From Candidatus Aminicenantes bacterium RBG_19FT_COMBO_65_30 (lineage in GTDB: Bacteria; Acidobacteriota; Aminicenantia; Aminicenantales; Saccharicenantaceae): a DNA stretch of 53,851 nt. The stretch spans positions 892-54,742 of the forward strand of contig MEYF01000018.1 in the NCBI GenBank assembly GCA_001775755.1. Reading direction: 5' to 3'. The first letter of the stretch is position 1. The number at the start of each line of letters is the position of its first letter. Positions 9,893-19,147 of this stretch are shown piece after piece. The notes under the pieces are model-generated. The model made no database searches and was not told the DNA's origin. It saw nothing but the letters and a program-made list of their open reading frames with translations. The position numbers and the translations under genes are program-made.

Positions 9893-11638
9893 TCAGTACC
9901 GCCAGCTTTTGATGTCCGAGCCCGGGGGCGCCGTAGCCTCGATCCGCGTGACGATTCGCGGGATGTACATCTGGTGGTAGCGGAGGCGCGAGATCGCGTT
10001 CGGCCGGTCGTGGTCGCCGTTCCAGCAATGCTCGGCCCGGTCCCCGTAGTCGACTTCGCCCGCGTAATACGGAGCTTTCGTGCTTTCAAGGAACGCCTCG
10101 GCGAGATAGACGGCGTTGTTCAGGTAGTAGTTGTCCATGTCGCCGACGTAGATGTGGATCTTGCCTTCGAGCTTCGGGCCGAGCGTCTTCCAGTCGCGTT
10201 CGAGGATATGGACGAGGTCGTAGTTTTCTTTCCAGTACTCGGCTACTTCGCGGTCGATCTCTCCCGTGAACTTATCCCAGATCGGCTTGGGATAGCCGTC
10301 CCCGCCGACGGGCCCGAACACCGCCTGCCAGATGTCCCATTGGTCGCCCGACCGAGAATGGGTGCCCAGCGCGAGCTCGCGATGGCCGGTCTCCTCCAGG
10401 GTCGCGCTGACCTCGCCAAGGTAGTTGCGGAGAGCGGGCCGCGGCGTTTTCTTCCAGGGACTGTCGACGAAATAGGCGTTCCGGTGTTCATAGATGTTGA
10501 CGATCGTGTAGGCCCGGAAGTCGATCGGGTCGGGGCAGGAGGCGAAGCAGCCGTTGAACTCGTCGGGATAGAAAACCTGGGCGGCCAGGGCCTCCCAGCC
10601 TCCCGTTGAGCCGCCGTAAAGGAACCGGGCCCAGCCCCGGCCGAGGCCCCGGTACTTTTTTTCGATATGGGGGATGAGCTCGCGGACGATGGCGTCGCCG
10701 TATGGGCCGAGGTTGGCCGAGTTCACGGCGTAGGAATCGTCGTAGTACGGATTGGCGTGCTGGATCTCGACAAGGATGACCCGCGGGAAATCCTTGCCCG
10801 TCCACTCCTTGTAGAACTGGTGGGCGTACTCCTCCTGGATCCGGTTGTAGCCCGAAAGGCGGAAGCGCTCGCTGTAGTCGGGTTTGAGGTTGGCGTCGGG
10901 CGGCGTTTCCCGGAAGCCGCCGAAGGTGTACGGGAAATGGCCGTGGAAAATGACCAGGGGATAGCGGGCTTCGGGGTGTTCGTCGAAACCCTCGGGCAGG
11001 AGGATGCAGGCCCCGAGGTGCATGGGTCGGCCCCAGAACCTCGTCAGCAGACCGCTTGGAATGCGCTCGTGGCGGATGTATTTCGTGTCCTTGGGCGGCT
11101 CGATGGGCGGGATCTCCTTGTCGAGGACGAGGCGCACGGTCTCGGTCCGGCCGGGATCGATGGCGAGCTTGCGGGGAGCGCAGTAGAGGTTGCCGGGGGC
11201 CGCGTTCCAGCGCTGGCCCTCGCCGCGGTCCATGGGCAGCTTGACCGTGTGGCCGTCGGAGCGATGGAAGGTTTCATAGCGGTGGAGGAGGGCCTGGATA
11301 TGATATTCGCCGGCCGGCAGCTCGGCCAGGCTGCGCAGGGGATAGCCGAAGGCGGAAGCGTCGATGACCGCTTCGGCGCCCGGCGCGAGGCCCTCGACGT
11401 CGACGCCGAAAACGAGCTGGGTCGCGGGGCCGTCGCTGATCTGGAACCGGGGCTCGGCATCGCCGTTCGTCGACAGGAGAAGGAGCATCCGGCCGTCGAG
11501 GGGCGTTTTCGAGCGTGCGCTCGGGAAGGACACGGCGAACCTGACCTCGGCTGGGGAGGCGAGCGGGGTCGCCAGCAGAATGACGGCCGCGGCGAGCGGC
11601 GGCGCCCAGGGGAGGAAGCGGAGACGAGGCTTTTTCAT
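9893..11638 (-). CDS. secreted alpha/beta hydrolase, esterase D-like
   Basis: MKKPRLRFLPWAPPLAAAVILLATPLA signal peptide; YGGSTGGWEAL nucleophile elbow; ORF continues in frame upstream without convincing coding. Confidence 0.75.
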   Translation of the reverse strand: MKKPRLRFLPWAPPLAAAVILLATPLASPAEVRFAVSFPSARSKTPLDGRMLLLLSTNGDAEPRFQISDGPATQLVFGVDVEGLAPGAEAVIDASAFGYPLRSLAELPAGEYHIQALLHRYETFHRSDGHTVKLPMDRGEGQRWNAAPGNLYCAPRKLAIDPGRTETVRLVLDKEIPPIEPPKDTKYIRHERIPSGLLTRFWGRPMHLGACILLPEGFDEHPEARYPLVIFHGHFPYTFGGFRETPPDANLKPDYSERFRLSGYNRIQEEYAHQFYKEWTGKDFPRVILVEIQHANPYYDDSYAVNSANLGPYGDAIVRELIPHIEKKYRGLGRGWARFLYGGSTGGWEALAAQVFYPDEFNGCFASCPDPIDFRAYTIVNIYEHRNAYFVDSPWKKTPRPALRNYLGEVSATLEETGHRELALGTHSRSGDQWDIWQAVFGPVGGDGYPKPIWDKFTGEIDREVAEYWKENYDLVHILERDWKTLGPKLEGKIHIYVGDMDNYYLNNAVYLAEAFLESTKAPYYAGEVDYGDRAEHCWNGDHDRPNAISRLRYHQMYIPRIVTRIEATAPPGSDIKSWRY

Positions 11639-11712
11639 GGGACCCTCCTTGGAGGAATAGCGGCGTTCTTCAGGAGGGGAAAATAACACAGGAAAGCCGG
11701 GCTTGTCGACGT

Positions 11713-12729
11713 CTAACCGTTTCCCTGCGGGTGGCAGGAGTAACAGGCCTGGGAGCTGTAGGAGTATCCGGTGACACCTCGGTGCTCGTTGTCCATGTCC
11801 GTCTGGTCGTGGGCGTGGCATTCGAGGCAGCTGAAGACCCTGTAGTCACTCGTCCGGTGGCATTCGGAGCAAGCGACTGCGTGCCTTCCCGACTGGATGG
11901 GGAACGCGTGGTCGAAATTCGCGCCCGTCCAGCCGGTCGCCGATGTCCCGTGACATTCCGTGCAATCGAGGGGGAAACCGGAAGCGCTGTGGTTGGGGTC
12001 GGTCGTGCCGTTGTAGTCGGCGAGATGGCAGGAGGCGCAGGCCGGGGAAGTCCCCGCGTAGACGCCGTTCTTGTGGCAGTCCGAGCAGGCCGCCGACGCG
12101 TGCGCCCCCTGGAGGACGAAATCCGCGTGGTTGAAGGAGGCGTCCTCCCAGGCCCGCTGGCTGTGGCAGGACGGGCAGCTCGTCGGAAAACCGGCTTCGG
12201 CGTGATTCGGCTCCCGGGTTCCCAGGTAGTCGGATTCGTGGCAGGAATAACAGTCGGTCGGCCGGGGAGCGAAGCCGCCGCTTCCATGACAGGCCTCGCA
12301 GTCGAGAGTCCGGTGGATGCCCTCGAGCCGGAATCCGGCATCCGTCTCGTGGTTCCATTTTGCCGGGTCGACCTTCTTCCAGGATTGAGGCGTGTGGCAG
12401 TCGGCGCAGCGCGTGCCGAGGCGGAGGCCGTACCGGTCGTCCTGGCGGCGCTGCCAGTGGCAGACCTCGCAGTCCGTTGGGGTGCCCTCGAAGACGAGAT
12501 TGAGGTGACACTCCCGGCAACCGAGCGTCCGGTGCTTTCCGACGAGGGGGAAGTTCGTCCGGTCATGGGACTCGACCGTCCCTTCCTGGCCGGCCTTTAC
12601 CGCTTTGGTGCTTCCGCCCGTTTTCTCTTGTCCCGCGCCCCTTTGAGCTCCGAGGACGAGGAAAAAAGGGATGACGAGTGCTCCTGCCAGGGCGATGACC
12701 AGCCCGGCTTTGCTGCGAAGTCGGTTCAT
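11713..12729 (-). CDS. multiheme cytochrome c (12 CXXCH), cytochrome c3 family
   Basis: 12 CXXCH counted in translation; N-terminal signal/TM segment. Confidence 0.92.
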   Translation of the reverse strand: MNRLRSKAGLVIALAGALVIPFFLVLGAQRGAGQEKTGGSTKAVKAGQEGTVESHDRTNFPLVGKHRTLGCRECHLNLVFEGTPTDCEVCHWQRRQDDRYGLRLGTRCADCHTPQSWKKVDPAKWNHETDAGFRLEGIHRTLDCEACHGSGGFAPRPTDCYSCHESDYLGTREPNHAEAGFPTSCPSCHSQRAWEDASFNHADFVLQGAHASAACSDCHKNGVYAGTSPACASCHLADYNGTTDPNHSASGFPLDCTECHGTSATGWTGANFDHAFPIQSGRHAVACSECHRTSDYRVFSCLECHAHDQTDMDNEHRGVTGYSYSSQACYSCHPQGNG

Positions 12730-12736
12730 GGCTTCC

Positions 12737-14035
12737 TCAATGGCTCCTGTAGATCATCCTGACGAATAGAAAGTGCTCGTTGAGGCCGGACTGGAGGAAC
12801 CCGCCGTATTCGATGGACGCCGAGAGGCCCCGGCCGAGCCGGATGAGCGTCCCGAGCGATACGTTCCTGTAATTGTCGAGATGGATGAGCTGGGGGTCGC
12901 CGCCGCTCGAGTCGAGGCGCATGCCGTTGAAGGAGTTGGAGTAGCTCCCGTTCAAGGAGAACCGCCCGAAGTCCTTGGTCAGGGAAATGTAATAGGTGTC
13001 GGATTCGGACAGGTCGCCCCGGTTGAGGGCGTAATCCCCGACGGCGGAGATGCCCTGTCCGAGGATGTTCCAGGCGGAGGCGCCGAACCGCCAGGTGTGA
13101 TTGCGGACGCCGAGGTCTTTTTGCTGGCTTTCTTGGCGGCTTACGGACAGGCGCACGGTCCGTGTCGGCTTGAGGCTCAGCCGGACGCCGTAATAGCCCG
13201 TGTAGTAGAACCGCTCGACGTTCTGGTCGTAGATCGTCGGGTCTTGGGAGGCGGCGATGAGGTAACCGTGGAAGTCGAGGCCCCGGCCCGAGCTGTAGCT
13301 GGCGGTCAGGTCGGCCCACCGGCCGAGGTCCAGCCGGATGTTCCCGAAGAGTCGCGACAAACGGTTCGTGCCGTCGACGTGGTTCCCCAGTTCGTATTCC
13401 GCGTTCCCGTAGAAGACGAAGATCTTCCTGACGGGAAGAAAGACGTTGGCGTAGGCGTACTGCCGTTCGACGCTGCCCTCGTACCTCAGGTGGTTGAAGG
13501 TGAGGCCGATCGTCCGGCCTTGCGGGCCGAGCCAGCGGACGAAGGCCCCGGCCTTGAGGTACTTCGTGTCGAGGCGGTTGATGTAAGGCGTGGATTCGAA
13601 CCCTCCGTACGCTCCGGCCATAATGTCCCAGTTGAGCTTGAAGCCGGCTACGCCGCCGAGGAGGGAGCCGATCCCGGCGGTGTCGTAAAGGTTCATTTGG
13701 CCGAGCGCGAGATAAAAGCGCGAGCCGGGCTTATCGTAGGTCAGACGGGCGTTGTAGAGGATGAGCTGGTTCGTCGCGTCGCCGCGGATGCCGATACGGT
13801 CCCGGGCGTCCACGGTCAGGGTCCAACCCTGGCCGGGCCGGTTGATGAGGTCGAACCTGAACCTGGCGGAAACCTGGTTGAAGAACGTCCCGTCGGAATA
13901 GCGCGAACCGTTCCAATCGAGATAGATCGTCCCCTTCTGGTAGAAGGAGGCGCCGGAGGACTGACCGGCCAAGCGCGTCCCGGCGACGAGAAGCGCCGCT
14001 CCCAAGAGGACAATCGCCGGTTTTCGCAGCCGCAT
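12737..14035 (-). CDS. outer membrane beta-barrel protein in multiheme cytochrome operon
   Basis: Signal peptide, alternating amphipathic strands, terminal aromatic-rich strand (EHFLFVRMIYRSH); lies between two cytochromes. Confidence 0.75.
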   Translation of the reverse strand: MRLRKPAIVLLGAALLVAGTRLAGQSSGASFYQKGTIYLDWNGSRYSDGTFFNQVSARFRFDLINRPGQGWTLTVDARDRIGIRGDATNQLILYNARLTYDKPGSRFYLALGQMNLYDTAGIGSLLGGVAGFKLNWDIMAGAYGGFESTPYINRLDTKYLKAGAFVRWLGPQGRTIGLTFNHLRYEGSVERQYAYANVFLPVRKIFVFYGNAEYELGNHVDGTNRLSRLFGNIRLDLGRWADLTASYSSGRGLDFHGYLIAASQDPTIYDQNVERFYYTGYYGVRLSLKPTRTVRLSVSRQESQQKDLGVRNHTWRFGASAWNILGQGISAVGDYALNRGDLSESDTYYISLTKDFGRFSLNGSYSNSFNGMRLDSSGGDPQLIHLDNYRNVSLGTLIRLGRGLSASIEYGGFLQSGLNEHFLFVRMIYRSH

Positions 14036-14038
14036 GGT

Positions 14039-14605
14039 TCAGTCCTTTGCCCGCCGGCGATCGACCGTCCAGCTCTCCTGCGTGTGGCAGGCCAAGCAAT
14101 TATCCTGTCGGCCCGGATGCGGGGGATTGTGACAACCCCGGCAGCCCGGAACCTTTAGCAGGTAGGATTTGCCCTGGGTTCTGGGGTAGGTGCTGGCCGG
14201 CGTGTGGCAGGCTTCGCAATCCTTGGTCTTCAGATGGGCGCCCTGGAGGTCGGCCCCGGTTTCGGCATGATCGAAGCTCGCTGGCTCGAGGGGGACTATG
14301 TTCGCCTGACGGCCCTGATGTTCGGCGTGGCAGACGGCGCAGTCGTCGGCCTTGTCGCGGTGATAGCCCTTTTGGGCGGCGACGCGGGAGGCGATCTCGG
14401 CGTGACAGGCGAGGCATTTAGCGGGGGACACCTTGCCCGCGGCCACGTGACACGCTGAGCAGTCGGTCTCACCCGGCTTAGACGCATGGGCTGCGCTCAG
14501 GGGGCCCGGGATTTCCTGGGCGCCCGCCCCCCGGCCCAAAGGGGGAGCCATGGAAGCGGCGACAGCCAGGGCGAAGAGCGGGACGAACAGGCTGGTGATT
14601 TTCAT
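14039..14605 (-). CDS. multiheme cytochrome c (6 CXXCH), cytochrome c3 family
   Basis: 6 CXXCH counted; N-terminal signal peptide. Confidence 0.9.
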   Translation of the reverse strand: MKITSLFVPLFALAVAASMAPPLGRGAGAQEIPGPLSAAHASKPGETDCSACHVAAGKVSPAKCLACHAEIASRVAAQKGYHRDKADDCAVCHAEHQGRQANIVPLEPASFDHAETGADLQGAHLKTKDCEACHTPASTYPRTQGKSYLLKVPGCRGCHNPPHPGRQDNCLACHTQESWTVDRRRAKD

Positions 14606-14622
14606 TCCTATTATTATTATAT

Positions 14623-14651
14623 ATCCTATAGAATTAATATGAGGCTGTCAA
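14623..14651 (-). promoter_or_regulatory. putative sigma70 promoter of cytochrome-porin operon
   Basis: Reverse strand TTGACA (14651-14646), 17-bp spacer, TAGGAT (14628-14623), just upstream of the start codon at 14605. Confidence 0.55.
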
Positions 14652-14830
14652 CCGCGGCCCGGCCCTTGTGCCCCGGGCGCGGTGGGAAATTCCTCCCGGG
14701 GTTCACCCTTAGGGGTGATTGACCGGGGCCGGGGGTGAGCCGGATGATAGGGCTGGAATAGGCTGAAGAACTCTTGTCCGGGCGGTTCCGTGTTATAATC
14801 CGCCCGGCGCGCTTTGAAAGGAGCCGGCCC

Positions 14831-16150
14831 ATGGCCAAGATTTTGCTGCTCGATTTCACAGAAGCCGAAAGAGACCATCTCGTCTCCCAGAAATACGACG
14901 TCGAGACCCGGACGACGGGCTGGACGACGGGCGGGGACGAATCCCTCAACCTGCCCGACGATAGCGAGATCGTCTTCTATCAGGTCGGCGGCGGGGCCGC
15001 AGCGGGCCGGGCCGACCTCCACGCCGGAGTCCACGAAATCCTCATGGCGAGGGTGAAGGAAGGCGCCCGGGTCGTCTGCTTCATCGGCGGCGGCGACACG
15101 CGCCAGCTGACGAATATCATCGGGCCCGTCGCCGGACTCCAGATCAAGGACAGCGTCCGGGCCGACGCCGTCGTCTTCAGCCCCCGCGCCCTGTTCCACG
15201 CCCCCTTCGAACGGTTCAAGCCCTTCATCGCCAAGGCCTTCCGGCTCCTCCCCGAGACCTTCGCCGACGGCGTATGGGAGAAAGAGACCGCCACGTCCGG
15301 CAAGTTCGAATTCCTGGCCAAGACGACCGACGGCGCGCCCGTGGCGATGATCCTGAGGAAAGGCAGGGGCCATGTCCTCCTCCTGCCTTCGTTCGGGCCG
15401 AAGAACGTCGAGGTCGTCGACTCCATCCTGAAAGACAAGCTATCGCTCGGCGCCGAGCTCCTCGATGAGCCGGCCGGCGATTGGCTCGACGCCGACGACT
15501 ACGCCTTCCCGGAGCTCAAGGCCCTGGCGGCCAAGCGGGACGAGGAGAAGAAGCGGTTCGACGAGGTCCTGGCCGACTACGACCGCCAGATCAAGGACAT
15601 GAGGGCCGGCGGCCAGGAGGAATTCCACCGCCTGCTCACGGGCGAGGGGGCCGTCCTCAAGAAGGCCATCGTCCATGCGTTCCGCTATCTCGGCTGGGGC
15701 CGGGTGGTGGACGTCGACGAGTATTGGAAGAAAGTCATCCGGAACAAGGAGGAGGACGCCTGGCTCATCGAGCCCGGCGACTCACCCGTCGAGGTCGGCA
15801 TCCGCAAGGGCGAGCTCGTCATCGTCCTCGTCCGGAGCAATAAGAACTGGGCAACCGACGATGAGTGCGCGCTCCTTCAGAAGTACAAAGGCCGGCGGAT
15901 GCAGGAGTTCGACAACACCCGGATGAAGGCCGTCCTCGTCGGCAACTACTTCTCCGCGACCGAGGCCAAGATCCGGGAGAATCCGTTCTCCGCCTCCCAG
16001 ATCGAGGAGGCCCAGAAGGACGGCAACGGCCTGCTCGCGACCTACGAGCTCTTCCGGGCGATCAAGGCCGAGAAGGAAAGCCGCATCTCCAAGGACGCCA
16101 TTCGCGAGCAGATCAAGCTCAAGACCGGCCTGATCACGTTCGAGATCTGA
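14831..16150 (+). CDS. conserved hypothetical protein, possible nuclease-fold C-terminus
   Basis: Long ORF with SD (AAAGGAG); no clearly recognised family. Confidence 0.6.
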   Translation: MAKILLLDFTEAERDHLVSQKYDVETRTTGWTTGGDESLNLPDDSEIVFYQVGGGAAAGRADLHAGVHEILMARVKEGARVVCFIGGGDTRQLTNIIGPVAGLQIKDSVRADAVVFSPRALFHAPFERFKPFIAKAFRLLPETFADGVWEKETATSGKFEFLAKTTDGAPVAMILRKGRGHVLLLPSFGPKNVEVVDSILKDKLSLGAELLDEPAGDWLDADDYAFPELKALAAKRDEEKKRFDEVLADYDRQIKDMRAGGQEEFHRLLTGEGAVLKKAIVHAFRYLGWGRVVDVDEYWKKVIRNKEEDAWLIEPGDSPVEVGIRKGELVIVLVRSNKNWATDDECALLQKYKGRRMQEFDNTRMKAVLVGNYFSATEAKIRENPFSASQIEEAQKDGNGLLATYELFRAIKAEKESRISKDAIREQIKLKTGLITFEI

Positions 16151-16223
16151 GGCCCGCGGCCCCCGCCCCAGGCCGTCCCATCACTGACCGGGCGGCAACG
16201 CGCACAGTTTGACCCCTTCTTGT

Positions 16224-16252
16224 TTGACCGTTGTGGTCGATTGTGCTACAAA
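16224..16252 (+). promoter_or_regulatory. putative sigma70 promoter
   Basis: TTGACC (16224-16229), 17 bp, TACAAA (16247-16252), upstream of TPR gene. Confidence 0.4.
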
Positions 16253-16286
16253 AGAAGGCTGCCGATATCCGGCGCGGGAGAGAGAA

Positions 16287-16943
16287 ATGAAGAGAACGGA
16301 GAGGCACCACCTTCAAGAAGACGGTATGGCCCACGGGCTGAACTGGCTCGTCGAGACGATCAGGAAGTATCGGCGTGAGATCGTCATCGTCGCCGGGGCG
16401 CTCGTCTTCGCGGCCGTCGTCTTCGGCGCGCTCCTCCTCGTCCGTTCTCACGGGCGGAGCGTTCAGAGCCGGGCTATCGGGGAAATCGGCGACCTCGCCG
16501 CCGAGGTCGTTCTGAAACCCGAAAAGCTGGCCGACCTGGAGAAGCTCGCCGAGAAAGGGCGCACCGCCCGCCTGGCCAACATGGAACTGGCCAGGTACTG
16601 GGCTGAGAAGGGCGATTGGGCCAAGGCGGAATCGTACCTGGGCCGGATCGCCGACGGCAGGAAGGACCTCCTTCATTACCAGGCCGAGGACCTCAAAGCC
16701 CAAGTCGCGCTGGGGAAGAAGGAGTTCGACAAGGCTATCGCCATTTACAAAAAGATCGGCGACGAAAAGCCCAAGGTCTATCCGCTCGACGCCGCCCTGT
16801 TCCACCTCGCCGAGAGCCACGAGCTCAAAGGCGAGACCAAAGAGGCGCTGGACCTTTACAAGAAGCTCCAGGAGGAGTACGCCCAGTCCTACTACGGCTA
16901 CGAGGCGTCCCTCAAGGTCGGCCGGCTGGGGCTCCAGAAATAG
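16287..16943 (+). CDS. membrane-anchored tetratricopeptide repeat protein
   Basis: Single TM (IVIVAGALVFAAVVFGALLL) followed by TPR-like helices. Confidence 0.75.
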   Translation: MKRTERHHLQEDGMAHGLNWLVETIRKYRREIVIVAGALVFAAVVFGALLLVRSHGRSVQSRAIGEIGDLAAEVVLKPEKLADLEKLAEKGRTARLANMELARYWAEKGDWAKAESYLGRIADGRKDLLHYQAEDLKAQVALGKKEFDKAIAIYKKIGDEKPKVYPLDAALFHLAESHELKGETKEALDLYKKLQEEYAQSYYGYEASLKVGRLGLQK

Positions 16944-17231
<288 letters not shown>

Positions 17232-17256
17232 TCCCTCATCGATCGGGCTAGTCTTG

Positions 17257-17292
17257 AAGGAGGAGTGAACGGGCTTCACTCCTCCTTTTTTT
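17257..17292 (+). terminator. rho-independent terminator
   Basis: AAGGAGGAGTGAA-cgggc-TTCACTCCTCCTT perfect 13-bp stem followed by T run. Confidence 0.9.
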
Positions 17293-17301
17293 CTTGGGAC
17301 C

Positions 17302-18264
17302 ATGAATGACGCGTCGGTTGGCGAAAGGCCCTGGCTGAACGGGCTCCTCTTCGTCCTGACCATCCTGTCGACCTGCTTTGCCGGACTCGGCTGGAGCGCG
17401 AGCTATCTCTATCTCGACGGCGGCGCCGCGTCCGGGGCGGACTTCGTCGCCGGGGCAGGCCGCGCGTTCACTGATCCCCGGATCTTCCCGCTGAGCGCCC
17501 TCTATGCGGCCGCCCTGATGACCATCCTCGTCGGGCACGAGCTCGGTCACTACTTGACCTGCCGCCGCTACGGCATTCGGGCGACGCTGCCCTTCTTCAT
17601 CCCCGGCCCTCCGTTCATCGGGACCTTCGGGGCGTTCATCCGCATCAAGTCACCCATCCGCTTCAAGCATCAGATCTTCGACGTCGGCGCCAACGGTCCG
17701 CTCGTCGGATTCTTCCTCGCCCTGCCCGCCCTGGCCGGCGGCCTGGCCTTTTCGAGGGTGACGGCCTATATCCCCGCGGCGGATACCATCTCCTTCGGCG
17801 AGCCGCTCCTCTTCAAGCTCCTGACGGCCCTTTTCTTCGGGAGGGTCCCCGAGGGTTCGGCCCTTATCCTGCACCCGGTCGGCTTCGCCGGCTGGGTGGG
17901 ACTCCTGGTCACGGCCATCAACCTGGTGCCGCTCGGCCAGCTCGACGGCGGGCACATCGCCTACGCCCTTCTCGGAAGGAAGGCCCGGTTCGTCTCCAGG
18001 ATCATGGTCGGATTCCTCGTCGTCATGGGCGTCTTTTTCCACATCACCTGGCTCATCGTGGCCGCCGTGATCCTCTTTTTCGAATTCAAGTCGAAGTCCC
18101 GCATGAAACACCCGCCGGTCATGGATGAGGACGCGCCGCTCGACCCGAAAAGGCGGTTCCTGAGCGTTCTCATCGTTCTTATTTTCATCCTGTCCTTCAT
18201 TCCCGACCCGGTCAAGGGCATGGGATTGTTGAGTGTTATCAAGGGCGCGCTCGGAGCCGGATGA
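17302..18264 (+). CDS. site-2 protease family (M50) membrane metalloprotease
   Basis: HELGHYLTCRRYG and QLDGGHIAYAL motifs, multi-TM. Confidence 0.88.
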   Translation: MNDASVGERPWLNGLLFVLTILSTCFAGLGWSASYLYLDGGAASGADFVAGAGRAFTDPRIFPLSALYAAALMTILVGHELGHYLTCRRYGIRATLPFFIPGPPFIGTFGAFIRIKSPIRFKHQIFDVGANGPLVGFFLALPALAGGLAFSRVTAYIPAADTISFGEPLLFKLLTALFFGRVPEGSALILHPVGFAGWVGLLVTAINLVPLGQLDGGHIAYALLGRKARFVSRIMVGFLVVMGVFFHITWLIVAAVILFFEFKSKSRMKHPPVMDEDAPLDPKRRFLSVLIVLIFILSFIPDPVKGMGLLSVIKGALGAG

Positions 18265-18387
18265 CGGAGCGCGATGACAGCGAGCCGGCCCGGATTTTTA
18301 CACAACATTTGTGGAAAAGTTAATGTCCGGCCCTGCTTGAACATAACTCGGATTGCACAAGAATTCATCATGGCCGCAATTCGGGCG

Positions 18388-18416
18388 TTTTCAATGAGTT
18401 AACAGCTCATTGAAAA
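18388..18416. promoter_or_regulatory. operator-like perfect inverted repeat
   Basis: TTTTCAATGAG-ttaacag-CTCATTGAAAA overlapping a -35-like TTGAAA (18410-18415), 18 bp from TAATAT (18434-18439). Confidence 0.5.
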
Positions 18417-18463
18417 GACTGATGTTGTGGCGTTAATATAATGGAGGGCCGAAGGAGGCGCGC

Positions 18464-19147
18464 ATGGCCGACCAGTTCCGTGAAGCCGAGGCGACATTCA
18501 GCCTCCTGCGCGAAAAGTTCAGGGACAATAAGATCTCCCAGAGGGAGTTCGCCGACTCCCTGAAACAGCTCCGGATCAGGGACGATCAGGGCCGCTTCTG
18601 GGTGATCGGCGCGCAAAGCGGCAAATGGTACGCCTTCGAGAACGGCGAATGGGTCGAAGCCAAGCCTCCTTCCCAGATGGAGAGGAAGGCGATCTGCATC
18701 GCCTGCGGCTTCGAGAACGACCTCGAAGCCGAGTTCTGCGCCCGCTGCGGCAACCGGCACGACGAGGAAGCCCCCGAAACGCCAACGGCGGCGGACGAAG
18801 GCGGATTGTCCGCGCCGGACGAAGCGGCCCAGCCGCCGGCGGGCGGAGAGATCGTCATCCGCTCCGCCAACGTGATTTCGTTTTTCTGGTTCTTCGGCGT
18901 CCTGGGGCTGTTCGCGGGGATCCTCTTCGGCCTCCTCGCCGGCGTGACGAGCCTCTTCACCGGTTTCGTCGCCGGCCTGCCCGGCTTTTTTGTGGACCAC
19001 CAGGGTGACCTCCTGGGAGGGCTGGCGTTCTCCATTATCGGCGGGATCCTGGGCTTCGGCATCGGCGGGGCGGCGGGCGCGGCCATAGCCGCCGTTTCGA
19101 ACGGGATCCTGTCGCTCGTCGGCGGCCTCAGGTTCCGCCGGTCTTGA
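18464..19147 (+). CDS. zinc-ribbon membrane protein of unknown function
   Basis: CIACGFENDLEAEFCARCG zinc ribbon, C-terminal Gly-rich TM segments. Confidence 0.75.
   Translation: MADQFREAEATFSLLREKFRDNKISQREFADSLKQLRIRDDQGRFWVIGAQSGKWYAFENGEWVEAKPPSQMERKAICIACGFENDLEAEFCARCGNRHDEEAPETPTAADEGGLSAPDEAAQPPAGGEIVIRSANVISFFWFFGVLGLFAGILFGLLAGVTSLFTGFVAGLPGFFVDHQGDLLGGLAFSIIGGILGFGIGGAAGAAIAAVSNGILSLVGGLRFRRS

Noticed and set aside
11731-12762. 343-aa ORF opposite the dodecaheme cytochrome
   Set aside because: Antisense shadow; the minus strand has 12 CXXCH motifs.
12773-14158. 461-aa ORF opposite the barrel gene
   Set aside because: Antisense shadow ORF with biased composition.
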